Assembly: GCA_027061805.1 (NCBI GenBank)
Contig: JAMOWA010000034.1
Coordinates: forward strand, 1 to 45,601
Source of the DNA: Thermoanaerobaculia bacterium
Lineage (GTDB): Bacteria > Acidobacteriota > Thermoanaerobaculia > Thermoanaerobaculales > Sulfomarinibacteraceae
Direction of reading: 5' to 3'
DNA length: 45,601 bases
Positions 16,270 through 24,852 of the stretch are shown piece by piece (positions within the stretch are counted from its first letter, which is position 1; each line of letters opens with the position of its first letter). The notes beneath the pieces are model-generated. The model did not search any database, was not told where the DNA came from, and worked only from the letters and a program-made list of their open reading frames with translations. A program made the translations under genes and the position numbers.

Positions 16270-17028
16270 GTGGAGAGCCCCGGGGTGACCCAGACCGTCG
16301 TGATCGTTTCCGCCCACGCCTTCGAGGCCCGGGCCGCCGCCAGCGTGGGCCGGGGTGTGCAGCGGGAGCCCTGGGGTCCGTGGATGCTCTACAGGGGCGA
16401 GATGTGGGACATGCCGCTGGCGGTGATCCGGGCGGGACCGGGCAAGGTGGCGGCGGCCGCCGCGGCGCAGGCGGCGATCCAGTACCTGGACCCGGCGGTT
16501 CTCGTGAGCTTCGGCACGGCCGGGAGCCCGGACTCCGAGGTGGAGATCGGGTCGGTGGTGGTGGCCCGGGAGGTGGTGGACGTGGCGCTTCTGGGGCTCC
16601 GGGATCTGCCGGTGTCCGTCCCGGTCCGGCATCATCCGGCGTCCGGCCTCGTTGAGGAGCTCCTTGAGGTTCCCGGGACGAGACCCGCCACCGTGGTGTG
16701 CTGGGAGGGGCACGTGACCTCGCCGCTGCACCAGCCCCCGGTGGACGAGGTGGACGGGGATGTGCTGGCCGTGGACTGGGAGAGTGCGGGGGTGGCGGGC
16801 GTGGCCAGGATGTGGTCGATTCCGTGGGTGGCGGTCAAGACCATCTCCGACCATGGGGAGCCGGACCGCCTGAAGCGCCTTGCGGCGGTGGCCCGGCGGC
16901 CCCTACAATGGAGCGCCGAGGTGGTTCGCCGCGGGTGTGACCGGTGGACGGGCGATGCTGCCACGACGCAGGAGGTGGAGGCACCATCGGGAGGTTCTGG
17001 TGAAGATCGAGCAGACGCAGGAGGGTGA
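16270..17028 (+). CDS. MTA/SAH nucleosidase-like phosphorylase-superfamily protein
   Basis: Encodes 252 residues from GTG at 16270; a second GTG at 16285 is possible. It has the purine/uridine phosphorylase superfamily layout. An N-terminal AHAFEARAA places the glutamate that activates water in 5'-methylthioadenosine/S-adenosylhomocysteine nucleosidases. IRAGPGKVAAAAA and VSFGTAGSP are the ribose/phosphate-loop region, DWESAGVAGVA holds the ribose-binding glutamate, and VKTISDHGE carries the aspartate that protonates the purine leaving group. The likely role is salvage of methylthioadenosine or related nucleosides. The 3' end overlaps the STAS gene by 29 bases in another frame. TACCAT lies nine bases before the start. 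Confidence 0.75.
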   Translation: MESPGVTQTVVIVSAHAFEARAAASVGRGVQREPWGPWMLYRGEMWDMPLAVIRAGPGKVAAAAAAQAAIQYLDPAVLVSFGTAGSPDSEVEIGSVVVAREVVDVALLGLRDLPVSVPVRHHPASGLVEELLEVPGTRPATVVCWEGHVTSPLHQPPVDEVDGDVLAVDWESAGVAGVARMWSIPWVAVKTISDHGEPDRLKRLAAVARRPLQWSAEVVRRGCDRWTGDAATTQEVEAPSGGSGEDRADAGG

Positions 17029-17341
17029 TGTCACGGTGGTGGGTATCGAGGGCGTCATCCAGCTGGGTGAGTCGGCGCGCAGGCTTTCGAAGTATCTCCA
17101 GGGGCTGCTGGACGGTGGTGCCGAGAAGGTGATCCTGGATCTGTCGCAGATCGACTACGTGGACTCCACGGGTCTGGGGGAATTGGTGGGCTACCTGCAG
17201 CGTTTCTCGGAGCAGGGCCGGCGGCTGGTGCTGCTCAACCCCAGGACGCGGATCCTCAACCTGCTCAAGCTCACGCGTCTCGACGAGGTGTTCCCCATCT
17301 TCGAGGACCGTGCCGGGGCCATGGAGGCCCTGGGAGGGTAG
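17000..17341 (+). CDS. STAS-domain anti-sigma-factor antagonist
   Basis: Encodes 113 residues from GTG at 17000, preceded by GGGAGG; the longer upstream frame is rejected because the STAS fold starts here. Motifs: VVGIEGVIQLGESARRL, VILDLSQIDYVDSTGLGELV with the serine that is phosphorylated by a cognate kinase (residue about 55), and LLNPRTRILNLLKLTRLDEVF. It would bind an anti-sigma factor or serine kinase in a partner-switching pathway. No kinase or phosphatase partner is adjacent. A -10-like TACAAT lies about 90 bases upstream, inside the previous gene. Confidence 0.92.
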   Translation: MKIEQTQEGDVTVVGIEGVIQLGESARRLSKYLQGLLDGGAEKVILDLSQIDYVDSTGLGELVGYLQRFSEQGRRLVLLNPRTRILNLLKLTRLDEVFPIFEDRAGAMEALGG

Positions 17342-17369
17342 GGACCGGCCGGGGGATCCGGCCACGAAA

Positions 17370-17393
17370 GACCCCGGCCGTCCGGCCGGGGTC
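17370..17393 (-). terminator. Hairpin between the STAS gene and tRNA-Leu, likely a shared terminator
   Basis: An 11-bp inverted repeat GACCCCGGCCG / CGGCCGGGGTC with a two-base centre. On the minus strand it is followed by TTTCG and lies 15 bases after the tRNA 3' end, so it best serves tRNA-Leu. On the plus strand it may also end the STAS message, but no T-run follows. Confidence 0.65.
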
Positions 17394-17405
17394 ATGATCG
17401 TCGGA

Positions 17406-17494
<89 letters not shown>

Positions 17495-17506
17495 ACGCGC
17501 CCGGGA

Positions 17507-17534
17507 ATACTAGCACCGCCGCCGGTCGTGTCAA
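17507..17534 (-). promoter_or_regulatory. Promoter of tRNA-Leu
   Basis: On the minus strand TTGACA (17534-17529), a 16-base spacer and TAGTAT (17512-17507). Transcription would begin about 17500, a few bases before the mature tRNA 5' end at 17494. This is the best -35/-10 match in the window. Confidence 0.82.
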
Positions 17535-17566
17535 GGCCCCGGAGCCATGGAGTTTGTGAGGTCGAG

Positions 17567-19831
17567 GTGAAGGACGGGAAAAAGAGACGGCAACCGAGAA
17601 GGTCCGGTGGGCGACGGGACCGTGGGGGCGGCGGGTCCGGCCCCACCCCCGCGGCCGTGGAAGCGGTGGTCCGCGAGCGCCGGACCCGAGGGGTCACCCT
17701 GGGCCAGCTGGTGAACCATTTCGCGGCGGGGACCGGCCGGGACCGCGGCGAGCTGCGCCACGCCCTGCGCCCCATTCTCCGGGCCCTGGAAAGCTCGGGG
17801 AAGATCGTCACGGGCCGCGGGAAGCGGTACTTCGCGCCGGAGTTCTCGGACCTGGTCACCGGGAGGCTCTCCATCGTCCGCAACGGCCTGGCCGTGGTGC
17901 GGCCCACGGGGGGGGGCGAGCAGATCATGGTGGGCAAGGCGGGGCTCCGGGGCGCCATCGACGGGGACCTCGTGCTGGTCCGCCGTGAGCGGCCCCGCCA
18001 GAGGGCCCGCTCGGCGGGCGTGGCCGAGGGCGTCGTCGTGAAGATCCTGGAGCGCCCCCGCCGGCAGGTGGTGGGGCGGTGGGTGGCGGGCCGTGAGCGG
18101 CCCCATGTGAGGCCCCTCAGCCGCAAGCTGGCCTTTCCGATCCTCCCCTCCGGCGGTGTGCCCTCGCCGCCTCCGCGGGACGGCGAGCTGGTGGTGGTGG
18201 AGCTGGAGAGGGGACCGGAGCGCGGGCACCACGCCCAGGGGCGGCTGGTGGAGGTCCTGGGCATGCTGGGCGAGCCCTTTGTGGAGGACCGTGCGGTGCT
18301 CCGGCTCCACGGGATCCCCGAGGACTTCCCCCCGGGGGCCCTCGAGGAGGCGGCCGGGTTGCCGGAGACCCCCTCGGCGGAGGAGATGGTGGACCGCTGG
18401 GACCTCCGGGACAGGCCGGCCATCACCATCGACGGCGAGACGGCCAGGGACTTCGACGATGCCGTGAGCGCCCGCAGGGGCGAGGGCGGCGACGTGATCG
18501 TCGAGGTCCACATCGCCGACGTGAGTCACTACGTCCGGCCTGGGACGGAGCTTGACGGCGCCGCGCGGGAGCGGGGCACCAGCGTGTACCTCCCCGGCCG
18601 GTGCGTGCCCATGCTGCCCGAGACGCTCTCCAACGGCCTCTGCTCCCTTGTGGAGGGGGTGGACCGCCTCACCTTCTCGGTGGTGTTCACCGTGGCACCC
18701 GACGGCACGGTCCGGGGTGGCGAGGCCCGGCCGTCGGTGATCCGGTCCCGCCGCCGCTGCACCTACCGGGAGGTGGCGGGATGGCTCGAGGAACCGCCGG
18801 AGCGGTGGCCCCGGGAGACCGCGCCCTTCGCTCCGTCGCTCCAGCTCCTCGCCGAGGCCGCGTCACGGCTGGGGGCCCGCCGCAGGGAGCGGGGGAGCCT
18901 GGACTTCGACCTGGCCGAGCCCGAGATGATCCTGGACCCCGAGGGCCGGGTGATCTCCATCCAGCCCGGGGCCCGGAACCGGGCCCACCGCCTCATCGAG
19001 GAGCTCATGGTGGCCGCCAACGAGTGTGTGGCCCGCATCCTCATGGAGGCGGACCAGCCCGCCATCTTCCGGGTGCACGACACGCCGGCCCCCGAGAAGG
19101 TGGACGAGCTCCGGACCCTGGTCCGGGAGCTGGGACTCCGCTTCCCCGCGGGCGAGGGGCCCCTGAAGCCCTCCGCGCTCCAGAGCCTCCTGGACCAGGC
19201 TGCGGGCACCGGGCACGAACGGCTGGTCTCCATGCTGGTGCTCCGGACCCTGGCCCGGGCGCTCTACAGCCCGGAGCCCCGGGGCCACTTCGCCCTGGCC
19301 ACCGGGACCTACCTCCACTTCACGAGCCCCATCCGCCGCTACCCGGACCTGGTGGTGCACCGCATGCTCCGGCGCCTGCTGGCGGAGGGCGGGCCCGTGG
19401 AGGGCGAGGAGCGCCTGGAGCTCGAGGCGGACCTGGAGCGGGTGGCCACGAACTGCTCGCTGACCGAGCGGCGTGCCGAGGACGCGGAGCGGGACGCGCT
19501 CCACTGGAAGAAGGTCCTGTTCCTCAAGGACCGGGAGGGGGAGGTCTTCTCCGGCCACATCGGCGGCGTGACGGCCTTCGGCCTCTTCGTGCAGCTCGAC
19601 GGGATCTTCGTGGACGGGCTGGTGCACATCTCGGAGCTCGCCGACGACTACTACGTCCACGACGAGGCGCGGCACACCCTCACGGGGGAGCGGTCGGGGC
19701 GGGTGTGGCGCCTGGGCGACGCCATCACGGTGAGGCTGCTCCGCGTGAACCTGGACGCCATGCAGCTGGAGCTCACGCCGGTGGACGTGGTGCCGGACCG
19801 CCGGCGTCCGAAGCGCCGTCCCCGGCGCTGA
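17567..19831 (+). CDS. rnr: Ribonuclease R
   Basis: Encodes 754 residues from GTG at 17567 (KDGKKRRQPRRSGG); the open frame upstream crosses the tRNA and is not used. Layout: a basic N-terminus, a winged-helix region (VTLGQLVNHFAAG), cold-shock domains (LVTGRLSIVRNGLAVV), and the RNB catalytic domain with DGETARDFDDAVSA, whose aspartates bind the catalytic magnesium. HIADVSHYV, FTSPIRRYPDL and a C-terminal S1 domain (FSGHIGGVTAFGLFVQLDGIFVDG) follow. It is a processive 3'-to-5' exoribonuclease of RNA decay and rRNA quality control. The basic lysine-rich tail common in RNase R is reduced to RRRPKRRPRR. The 3' end overlaps the convergent glycosyltransferase gene by 59 bases. Confidence 0.95.
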   Translation: MKDGKKRRQPRRSGGRRDRGGGGSGPTPAAVEAVVRERRTRGVTLGQLVNHFAAGTGRDRGELRHALRPILRALESSGKIVTGRGKRYFAPEFSDLVTGRLSIVRNGLAVVRPTGGGEQIMVGKAGLRGAIDGDLVLVRRERPRQRARSAGVAEGVVVKILERPRRQVVGRWVAGRERPHVRPLSRKLAFPILPSGGVPSPPPRDGELVVVELERGPERGHHAQGRLVEVLGMLGEPFVEDRAVLRLHGIPEDFPPGALEEAAGLPETPSAEEMVDRWDLRDRPAITIDGETARDFDDAVSARRGEGGDVIVEVHIADVSHYVRPGTELDGAARERGTSVYLPGRCVPMLPETLSNGLCSLVEGVDRLTFSVVFTVAPDGTVRGGEARPSVIRSRRRCTYREVAGWLEEPPERWPRETAPFAPSLQLLAEAASRLGARRRERGSLDFDLAEPEMILDPEGRVISIQPGARNRAHRLIEELMVAANECVARILMEADQPAIFRVHDTPAPEKVDELRTLVRELGLRFPAGEGPLKPSALQSLLDQAAGTGHERLVSMLVLRTLARALYSPEPRGHFALATGTYLHFTSPIRRYPDLVVHRMLRRLLAEGGPVEGEERLELEADLERVATNCSLTERRAEDAERDALHWKKVLFLKDREGEVFSGHIGGVTAFGLFVQLDGIFVDGLVHISELADDYYVHDEARHTLTGERSGRVWRLGDAITVRLLRVNLDAMQLELTPVDVVPDRRRPKRRPRR

Positions 19832-21404
19832 GCCGTCCCGTCCCGTCGCCGGTGGTCCTGGCGAGGATGGCCTCCACGTCGTCCAGCCGCGTGGCCACCA
19901 CGGCGAAGTTGAAGGCGAACAGCGAGGGCCACAGCCGCGCGAGGCCGGCGTGGATCCGCTCGGCCAGCCTCAGAACGGGGTTCGGGGAGATCATGTCGGT
20001 GAGGGGCGGGGGGAAGCCCACCACGCGCTCCACGCGGAACCCCGAGTGCCGGAGCAGCCGCACGAAGCTGGACACGGTGAACAGCCGCACGTGGGTCATG
20101 TCCAGCACGCCGCGCTTGCCGTAGTTGAACTGGCCCAGGAGCAGGGAGAGGCGGATGGGGAGGTAGGCCACGTTGGCGGTGCTCACCAGGAGCCGCCCGC
20201 CGGGGCGCATGGCCCGGAACACCTCGGCCATGAAGGTCTCGGGCGACGTGATGTGCTCGGCCACGTCCAGGGCCAGGCAGAGGTCGAAGGGTCTCCCGGG
20301 GAGCGCCTCCGCGAAGGGCTCCTCCAGGTCGAGCCCCAGGGCCTCGGCACGGCCCGCGCGGTCCGGGGGCGACCGGTCCACCGCCACGTGGCGGGGGACC
20401 CGCTCCGCCAGGTGGCGGCTGAGGTCGCCCCGGTTGGCGCCCAGCTCCAGGGAGGCGGCGACCCCCTCGAGCTCCAGGTTGGACAGCACCCACTGGTGGA
20501 GCGAGTACGGGCTCCTCTTGAAGGTGTAGACCTCGTCCCCGAACAGGGCGATGTCGAAGTTGGGCTTGTAGAAGATCCCCAGCCGGACGAGACGGGACAG
20601 CAGCAGGGAGCGGAGGAACTGCCAGGAGTAGCGGAGCCCCGGCACATGGCAGACCTCGTCGCCGTAGTGGGTGGGGATGGAGACCTCCACGAAGCGCCAG
20701 CCCGCCAGGACGCCCTGGGCGATGATCTCGCCGTCGAAGTGGAAGTCGTCGCTGTTGGCCTGGAAGGGGACCCGGGCCAGGGCGCCGAGCCTGTAGGCCC
20801 GGTAGCCCGTGTGGAACTCGGAGAAGTCCGTGCCGAGGATCCGGTTTCCCAGCCCGGTGAGCACCCGGTTGCCCACCCACTTGTGGAGCGGCATGCCACC
20901 CGAGATGGCGCCCCGGGGCCGGAGCATCCGCGAGGCGAGCACGGCGTCGGCGTCCCCGGCCGCGGCGGCCAGCACCCGGGGCAGGTACTCCGGGGCGTAC
21001 TGGCCGTCGCCGTGGAGCAGGACCACCCAGTCGAAGCCCCGCTCCAGGCAGTAGAGGTACCCCAGCTTCTGGTTGCCGCCGTAGCCCCTGTTGAACGGGG
21101 TCCTGAAGGTCCTGATGGGGGCGCGGGGATGCTCCCGGGCCACGGCCCGGGCCACCTCCCAGGTGCCGTCGGAGGAGCTGTCGTCGATGATCACCACCTC
21201 GGCCAGGCGCTCCAGCAGGTCGGCCGGGATGCGGTCCACCACCGCCGACAGGTGCCGCTCCGCGTTGTACGCCACGATGAACAGGGCGACCCTCTTCGTC
21301 TCGCACAGCTCGATCGCCGCGGCCCGCTCGGCGTCGGTGATCTCGCGCCGGGCGAGCTCGGCGATGCGCGCGAGGCGCGGGTGTGCGGGCGTGATGAGGT
21401 TCAT
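19773..21404 (-). CDS. Family-2 glycosyltransferase fused to a class I methyltransferase domain
   Basis: Encodes 543 residues from ATG at 21404. Residues 35 to about 270 are a GT2 domain: ALFIVAYNAERHL, VVIIDDSSSDGTWEVA, NRGYGGNQKLGY and LLHGDGQYAPEYL, as in dolichyl/polyprenyl-phosphate sugar transferases. Residues from about 330 on are an SAM-dependent methyltransferase: SLELGANRGDLSRHLA (SAM loop), DLCLALDVAEHITSPETFM and MRPGGRLLVSTANVAYL. The C-terminal ILARTTGDGTG tail is low-complexity. It probably makes and modifies a lipid-linked or surface sugar, together with the membrane protein and UbiA-type enzyme that start divergently next to it. The start lacks a clear ribosome-binding site. 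Confidence 0.88.
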   Translation of the reverse strand: MNLITPAHPRLARIAELARREITDAERAAAIELCETKRVALFIVAYNAERHLSAVVDRIPADLLERLAEVVIIDDSSSDGTWEVARAVAREHPRAPIRTFRTPFNRGYGGNQKLGYLYCLERGFDWVVLLHGDGQYAPEYLPRVLAAAAGDADAVLASRMLRPRGAISGGMPLHKWVGNRVLTGLGNRILGTDFSEFHTGYRAYRLGALARVPFQANSDDFHFDGEIIAQGVLAGWRFVEVSIPTHYGDEVCHVPGLRYSWQFLRSLLLSRLVRLGIFYKPNFDIALFGDEVYTFKRSPYSLHQWVLSNLELEGVAASLELGANRGDLSRHLAERVPRHVAVDRSPPDRAGRAEALGLDLEEPFAEALPGRPFDLCLALDVAEHITSPETFMAEVFRAMRPGGRLLVSTANVAYLPIRLSLLLGQFNYGKRGVLDMTHVRLFTVSSFVRLLRHSGFRVERVVGFPPPLTDMISPNPVLRLAERIHAGLARLWPSLFAFNFAVVATRLDDVEAILARTTGDGTGRLSAGDGASDAGGPAPRPPA

Positions 21405-21454
21405 GGTGCAAGGATCCCGTGCCGGGCTCCGCCGGGCGGGAGGCGGCACCCCCG

Positions 21455-23011
21455 ATGGTATCATCGCAGCCGAGCGTGGAACCGCACTCCCATCCCTTCC
21501 GGAAGGTCCTTCTCCTGCTGGGCCTTGCCGCCCTCGAGCTGGTGCTCCTGGGCTCCGTGTGGCCCCGGTTCTGCTCGCCCAACGAGTGCTCCCGGATCTT
21601 CGCGGCCCACGCCATGGTGACCCGGGGGACGTGGTCCGTGGACGTGGAGGTGGCCCGGTACGGGTTCGTGGACGACCTGGCGCGGGCGGACGGCCACCTC
21701 TACTCCAACAAGGCGCCCGGCCTCATCTGGGCGGCGGTCCCCGTGGTGGCGCTCGTCCGCCTGGTCCACCCCGGGGCGAGCCTCGCCACGGAGCTCGTGG
21801 CGGCCCGGCTGGTCCTGGTGTCGGGCGCTGCGCTGGCCGGCGCCCTGGTCCTGGCCCTGTGGGCGGGCCGTGGCCGGGAGCGTGCGGTGGGTCCGCACGG
21901 TGCCGTGTTCGTCCTGCTCTTCGCCTCGCCCTTCGCGGTCTACGCGGGAACCTTCTTCAGCCATGCCTGGACCGGCTCGCTGATGCTCGTGGCCGCGTGG
22001 CTCCTGGTGGGGCGCCCGGAGGACTCGTTCTGGACCGGCGTCCTCGGTGGAGCGCTCATGGGCCTGGCCGTGGTCTCGGAGTACCCCGCGGCGCTGGTGG
22101 CGGTCCCCCTCGGGATCGCCGCCGGGGGGCTCGCGGTCCGGCGGTACGCCGCCATGGCGGCGGGCGCGGCGCTTCCCCTGGGCGGGCTGGCGCTCTACAA
22201 CCTGGCCTGTTTCGGCGGACCCCTGAGGCTGGCCAGCCGCTTCGAGGCGCTCCCGAGGTACGGGGAGCTCGCCCGGGATCCCACCTTCGGCTTCACCCTG
22301 CCCACGATGGAGGGCCTGGTGGGCCTGACGGTCTCACCACTCGCCGGTCTCTTCCTCTTCGCCCCGGTGCTGCTTCCGGCCCTGGCGGTTCCGGTGCTGG
22401 CGTGGCGGCGGGGGGACCGGAGGCTCGCCGTGGTCCTCGGTGCTGCGGCATGGCTCGTTCCGCTGGTCATGTCCGGCTACCGCGAGTGGGCCGGGGGCAC
22501 CGCCTTCGGTCCGCGCTACCTGGTGCTGACCGTACCCCTGCTGGTGGTGGGGCTCGCGATGACGGGGGTCGGCGGGCGGTGGCGGGTCTGGCTGGCCGGG
22601 GCGGGCCTGGCCTCCGCCGCGGTGGCCCTCCTGGGCCGGCTGACCCCGCCCTTCGCCATCGACGGCCCGTGGTGGGCCTCCACGCTCCGGGGCTGGACGC
22701 TCCCCGCGCTGCGCGACGGGCTGTGGAACCCGCCCTTCGGAGCCTCTTCCCCGGTGTGGATCCTCTCGGCGCTGGCCGTGGTGGCCGCGGTGTGGGTCGT
22801 GGCCGCATGGCTGGGCCTGGGGGAGGGGCCGGACCCCGCCGTGGGGTGGCCGGCCGCGCTGGTGCTGGCGGTGGCCCTCCTGGCCGTGCAGTTCGGCTCG
22901 GGCAGGGTGGTGGAGCGCCAGGAGAGGTGGCTGGAGCGTGTGGCTCCGGTGTTCCGTGTGACCGTGGGAACCGGAGGGGAGGGCCGCCGGCCCGCGCCCC
23001 CGGTACAATGA
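21455..23011 (+). CDS. Polytopic membrane protein, probable glycosyltransferase or glycan-assembly protein
   Basis: Encodes about 518 residues if the ATG at 21455 is used; GTG at 21476 is an alternative because TATCAT at 21459-21464 would make a promoter just before it. A first membrane helix (VLLLLGLAALELVLLGSVW) is followed by a periplasmic loop with FVDDLARADGHLYSNKAPGL. Roughly ten more hydrophobic segments follow to the C-terminus. The overall shape, with an N-terminal loop before many helices, resembles GT-C or ArnT/PMT-type proteins that use polyprenyl-phosphate sugars. No catalytic motif is certain. It is four bases ahead of the UbiA-family gene, with which it likely works. Confidence 0.7.
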   Translation: MVSSQPSVEPHSHPFRKVLLLLGLAALELVLLGSVWPRFCSPNECSRIFAAHAMVTRGTWSVDVEVARYGFVDDLARADGHLYSNKAPGLIWAAVPVVALVRLVHPGASLATELVAARLVLVSGAALAGALVLALWAGRGRERAVGPHGAVFVLLFASPFAVYAGTFFSHAWTGSLMLVAAWLLVGRPEDSFWTGVLGGALMGLAVVSEYPAALVAVPLGIAAGGLAVRRYAAMAAGAALPLGGLALYNLACFGGPLRLASRFEALPRYGELARDPTFGFTLPTMEGLVGLTVSPLAGLFLFAPVLLPALAVPVLAWRRGDRRLAVVLGAAAWLVPLVMSGYREWAGGTAFGPRYLVLTVPLLVVGLAMTGVGGRWRVWLAGAGLASAAVALLGRLTPPFAIDGPWWASTLRGWTLPALRDGLWNPPFGASSPVWILSALAVVAAVWVVAAWLGLGEGPDPAVGWPAALVLAVALLAVQFGSGRVVERQERWLERVAPVFRVTVGTGGEGRRPAPPVQ

Positions 23012-23015
23012 CGGG

Positions 23016-23897
23016 GTGAAGCGACGCACCCTCGCCGTGATCCAGAGCCTGCGCCCCGAGCAGTGGCTGAAGAACGGGTTCGTCTTCGTCCCCCTGGTCT
23101 TCGCCAGGAGCGTCACGTCCCTCCATGCCTGGGAAAGGGCCGTGCTGGCGGCGGCCGCCTTCTGCGCACTGGCCTCGGCCACCTACCTCGTGAACGACGT
23201 CCGGGACCGGGAGGCCGACCGCCAGCACCCGCTCAAGCGGGAGCGGCCGGTGGCCTCGGGTGCCGTCCCCGTGGGTGCGGCACTGGGGATCGCCACGATC
23301 CTGGTGGGCGTGGGTGCGGTGATCTCGTGGGTCCTGGGACCGCGCTTCCTCATGGTGTCGGGCCTCTACCTGGGGCTCACGCTCCTGTACTCCGCCGTGC
23401 TCAAGGAGCTCGTATTCGTGGACGTGCTGGTGGTGGCCATGGGGTTCGTCCTCCGGGTGGTGGGAGGGGCGGTGGCCGTGTCGGTGCCGGTCTCCCACTG
23501 GCTGCTGCTCTGCGCCTTCCTGCTGGCGCTGTACCTGGCGCTGGGCAAGCGGCGGGCCGAGCTGGTCCTCCTGGGGGCCGAGGCGGGAGACCACCGGGCG
23601 GTGCTGGGCCACTACACCCTGCCCATGGTGGACCAGGCCATCTCGGTGGTGCTCGGCGCCACCGTGGTGGCCTACTCGCTGTACACGGTGGCCCCGGACA
23701 CCGTGGCCAAGGTGGGCTCGGCGAACCTGATGGCCACAGTCCCCATCGTGCTGTACGGGCTCTTCCGCTACCTCTACCTCCTGCACCGCCACGAGCTGGG
23801 CGGCAGCCCGACGCGGGCCCTGCTGAGCGACCGGCCGCTGCTCGTCTGTGTGGGGGTGTGGCTCGTGACCGCCGCCCTGGTCATCGGGCTGGGTTGA
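23016..23897 (+). CDS. UbiA-family prenyltransferase, decaprenyl-phosphate phosphoribosyltransferase-like
   Basis: Encodes 293 residues from GTG at 23016. SLRPEQWLKNGFVFVPLVFA at the N-terminus is characteristic of the DPPR-synthase branch of the UbiA superfamily, which attaches phosphoribose to a polyprenyl phosphate. NDVRDREADRQHP is the first aspartate-rich magnesium/prenyl-diphosphate motif. The rest is a multi-helix membrane protein (YLGLTLLYSAVLKE, VLVVAMGFVLRVVGGA). With its neighbours it suggests synthesis of a ribose- or arabinose-containing surface polymer. TACAAT ends six bases before the GTG and no ribosome-binding site is present, so the gene may have its own leaderless promoter. 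The 3' end overlaps the convergent permease gene by 17 bases. Confidence 0.82.
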   Translation: MKRRTLAVIQSLRPEQWLKNGFVFVPLVFARSVTSLHAWERAVLAAAAFCALASATYLVNDVRDREADRQHPLKRERPVASGAVPVGAALGIATILVGVGAVISWVLGPRFLMVSGLYLGLTLLYSAVLKELVFVDVLVVAMGFVLRVVGGAVAVSVPVSHWLLLCAFLLALYLALGKRRAELVLLGAEAGDHRAVLGHYTLPMVDQAISVVLGATVVAYSLYTVAPDTVAKVGSANLMATVPIVLYGLFRYLYLLHRHELGGSPTRALLSDRPLLVCVGVWLVTAALVIGLG

Positions 23898-24852
23898 CCG
23901 AACCCTCCCGGACCAGCTGGTGGAGCCCGTCGCCCACCAGGGCCAGGCAGATCACCAGCCCCGTGATGGCCAGACCCGGGAAGGTGGCGAGCCACCAGCC
24001 GTCCATGAGGACCTTGTGGCCCTGGGCCACCAGCGAGCCCCATGTGGGGATGGAGGGGGGGATCCCCAACCCCAGGTAGGACAGCGTGGCCTCCGCCAGC
24101 ACCAGGTCCCCCATCCTGAGGGCGGCGTCCTGGGCCACGGGCCCCGTCAGGTGGGGCAGGTAGTGGAGGCGCCAGATGCGGTGCCAGGGGCTCCCCGCCG
24201 CCACCGAGGCCACCACGAAGGGGCGCGCCCTCAGGGAGAGCACCTGGCCCCGCACGAGCCGGGCCAGGCCCATCCACGAGGTGGCCCCCAGGACCGCCAC
24301 CAGGAGAGGGGGGGAGGGCCTGAAGACCGCCACGGCCAGGATCAGCAGGAACAGGATGGGGAAGGCCATGAGAGCGTCCACGGCCCGCATGAGGACCGCG
24401 TCGAGCCACCGGCTCCCCGAACCGGCCAGGAGGCCGACCCCCACGCCCAGGAACACGGCGAGGCCCAGGGCTGTGGCCGCCACGGCCAGCGAGATCCTGC
24501 CGCCCTCGAGGAGCTCCACCAGGAGGTCCCTGCCGTACCGGTCGCTGCCCAGCCAGAAGGTGTGGCGGGATCGCCGGACCACCGTGTCCGCGGGCACCTC
24601 CACCCGGGGCGTGGGGCCGCCTCCCGCCACCAGGAGGCCGTCACGCTGCTCCATCCCGGCCGCCACGAGGGCCCTGCCGTCGGCGAGGACCGCCACCTCC
24701 ACACGCGTACCCGGGGGAAGGAGCGCCGAGCGCGCGGGGTCCGTACCCGGGAGGGTGGGCAGGAGCCAGGGCCCCGCCACGCAGGCCGCGGTCATCAGGA
24801 CGACCCCGGCGAGGCCGGCCTTCAGGCGCGGGGGAAGGGGGGCGGTGTCCAT
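23881..24852 (-). CDS. Oligopeptide/nickel-type ABC transporter permease, DppC/OppC-like
   Basis: Encodes 323 residues. The first helix GLAGVVLMTAACVAGPWLL is followed by an unusually long extracytoplasmic stretch of about 70 residues rich in valine and arginine. After it come HTFWLGSDRYGRDLL (the usual HWLGTDxxGRD motif) and the five-helix permease core with the EAA loop PWHRIWRLHYLPHL. The C-terminus YLGLGIPPSIPTWGSLVAQG is canonical. The start overlaps the last base of the DppB-like gene. With the solute-binding protein upstream it forms a three-gene importer lacking ATPases in this window. Confidence 0.9.
   Translation of the reverse strand: MDTAPLPPRLKAGLAGVVLMTAACVAGPWLLPTLPGTDPARSALLPPGTRVEVAVLADGRALVAAGMEQRDGLLVAGGGPTPRVEVPADTVVRRSRHTFWLGSDRYGRDLLVELLEGGRISLAVAATALGLAVFLGVGVGLLAGSGSRWLDAVLMRAVDALMAFPILFLLILAVAVFRPSPPLLVAVLGATSWMGLARLVRGQVLSLRARPFVVASVAAGSPWHRIWRLHYLPHLTGPVAQDAALRMGDLVLAEATLSYLGLGIPPSIPTWGSLVAQGHKVLMDGWWLATFPGLAITGLVICLALVGDGLHQLVREGSVNPAR

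Noticed and set aside
17546-17569. Seven-codon ORF (MEFVRSR) overlapping the RNase R start as a translational leader
   Set aside because: The overlap of its TGA with the GTG start is suggestive but the ORF is too short to distinguish from chance.
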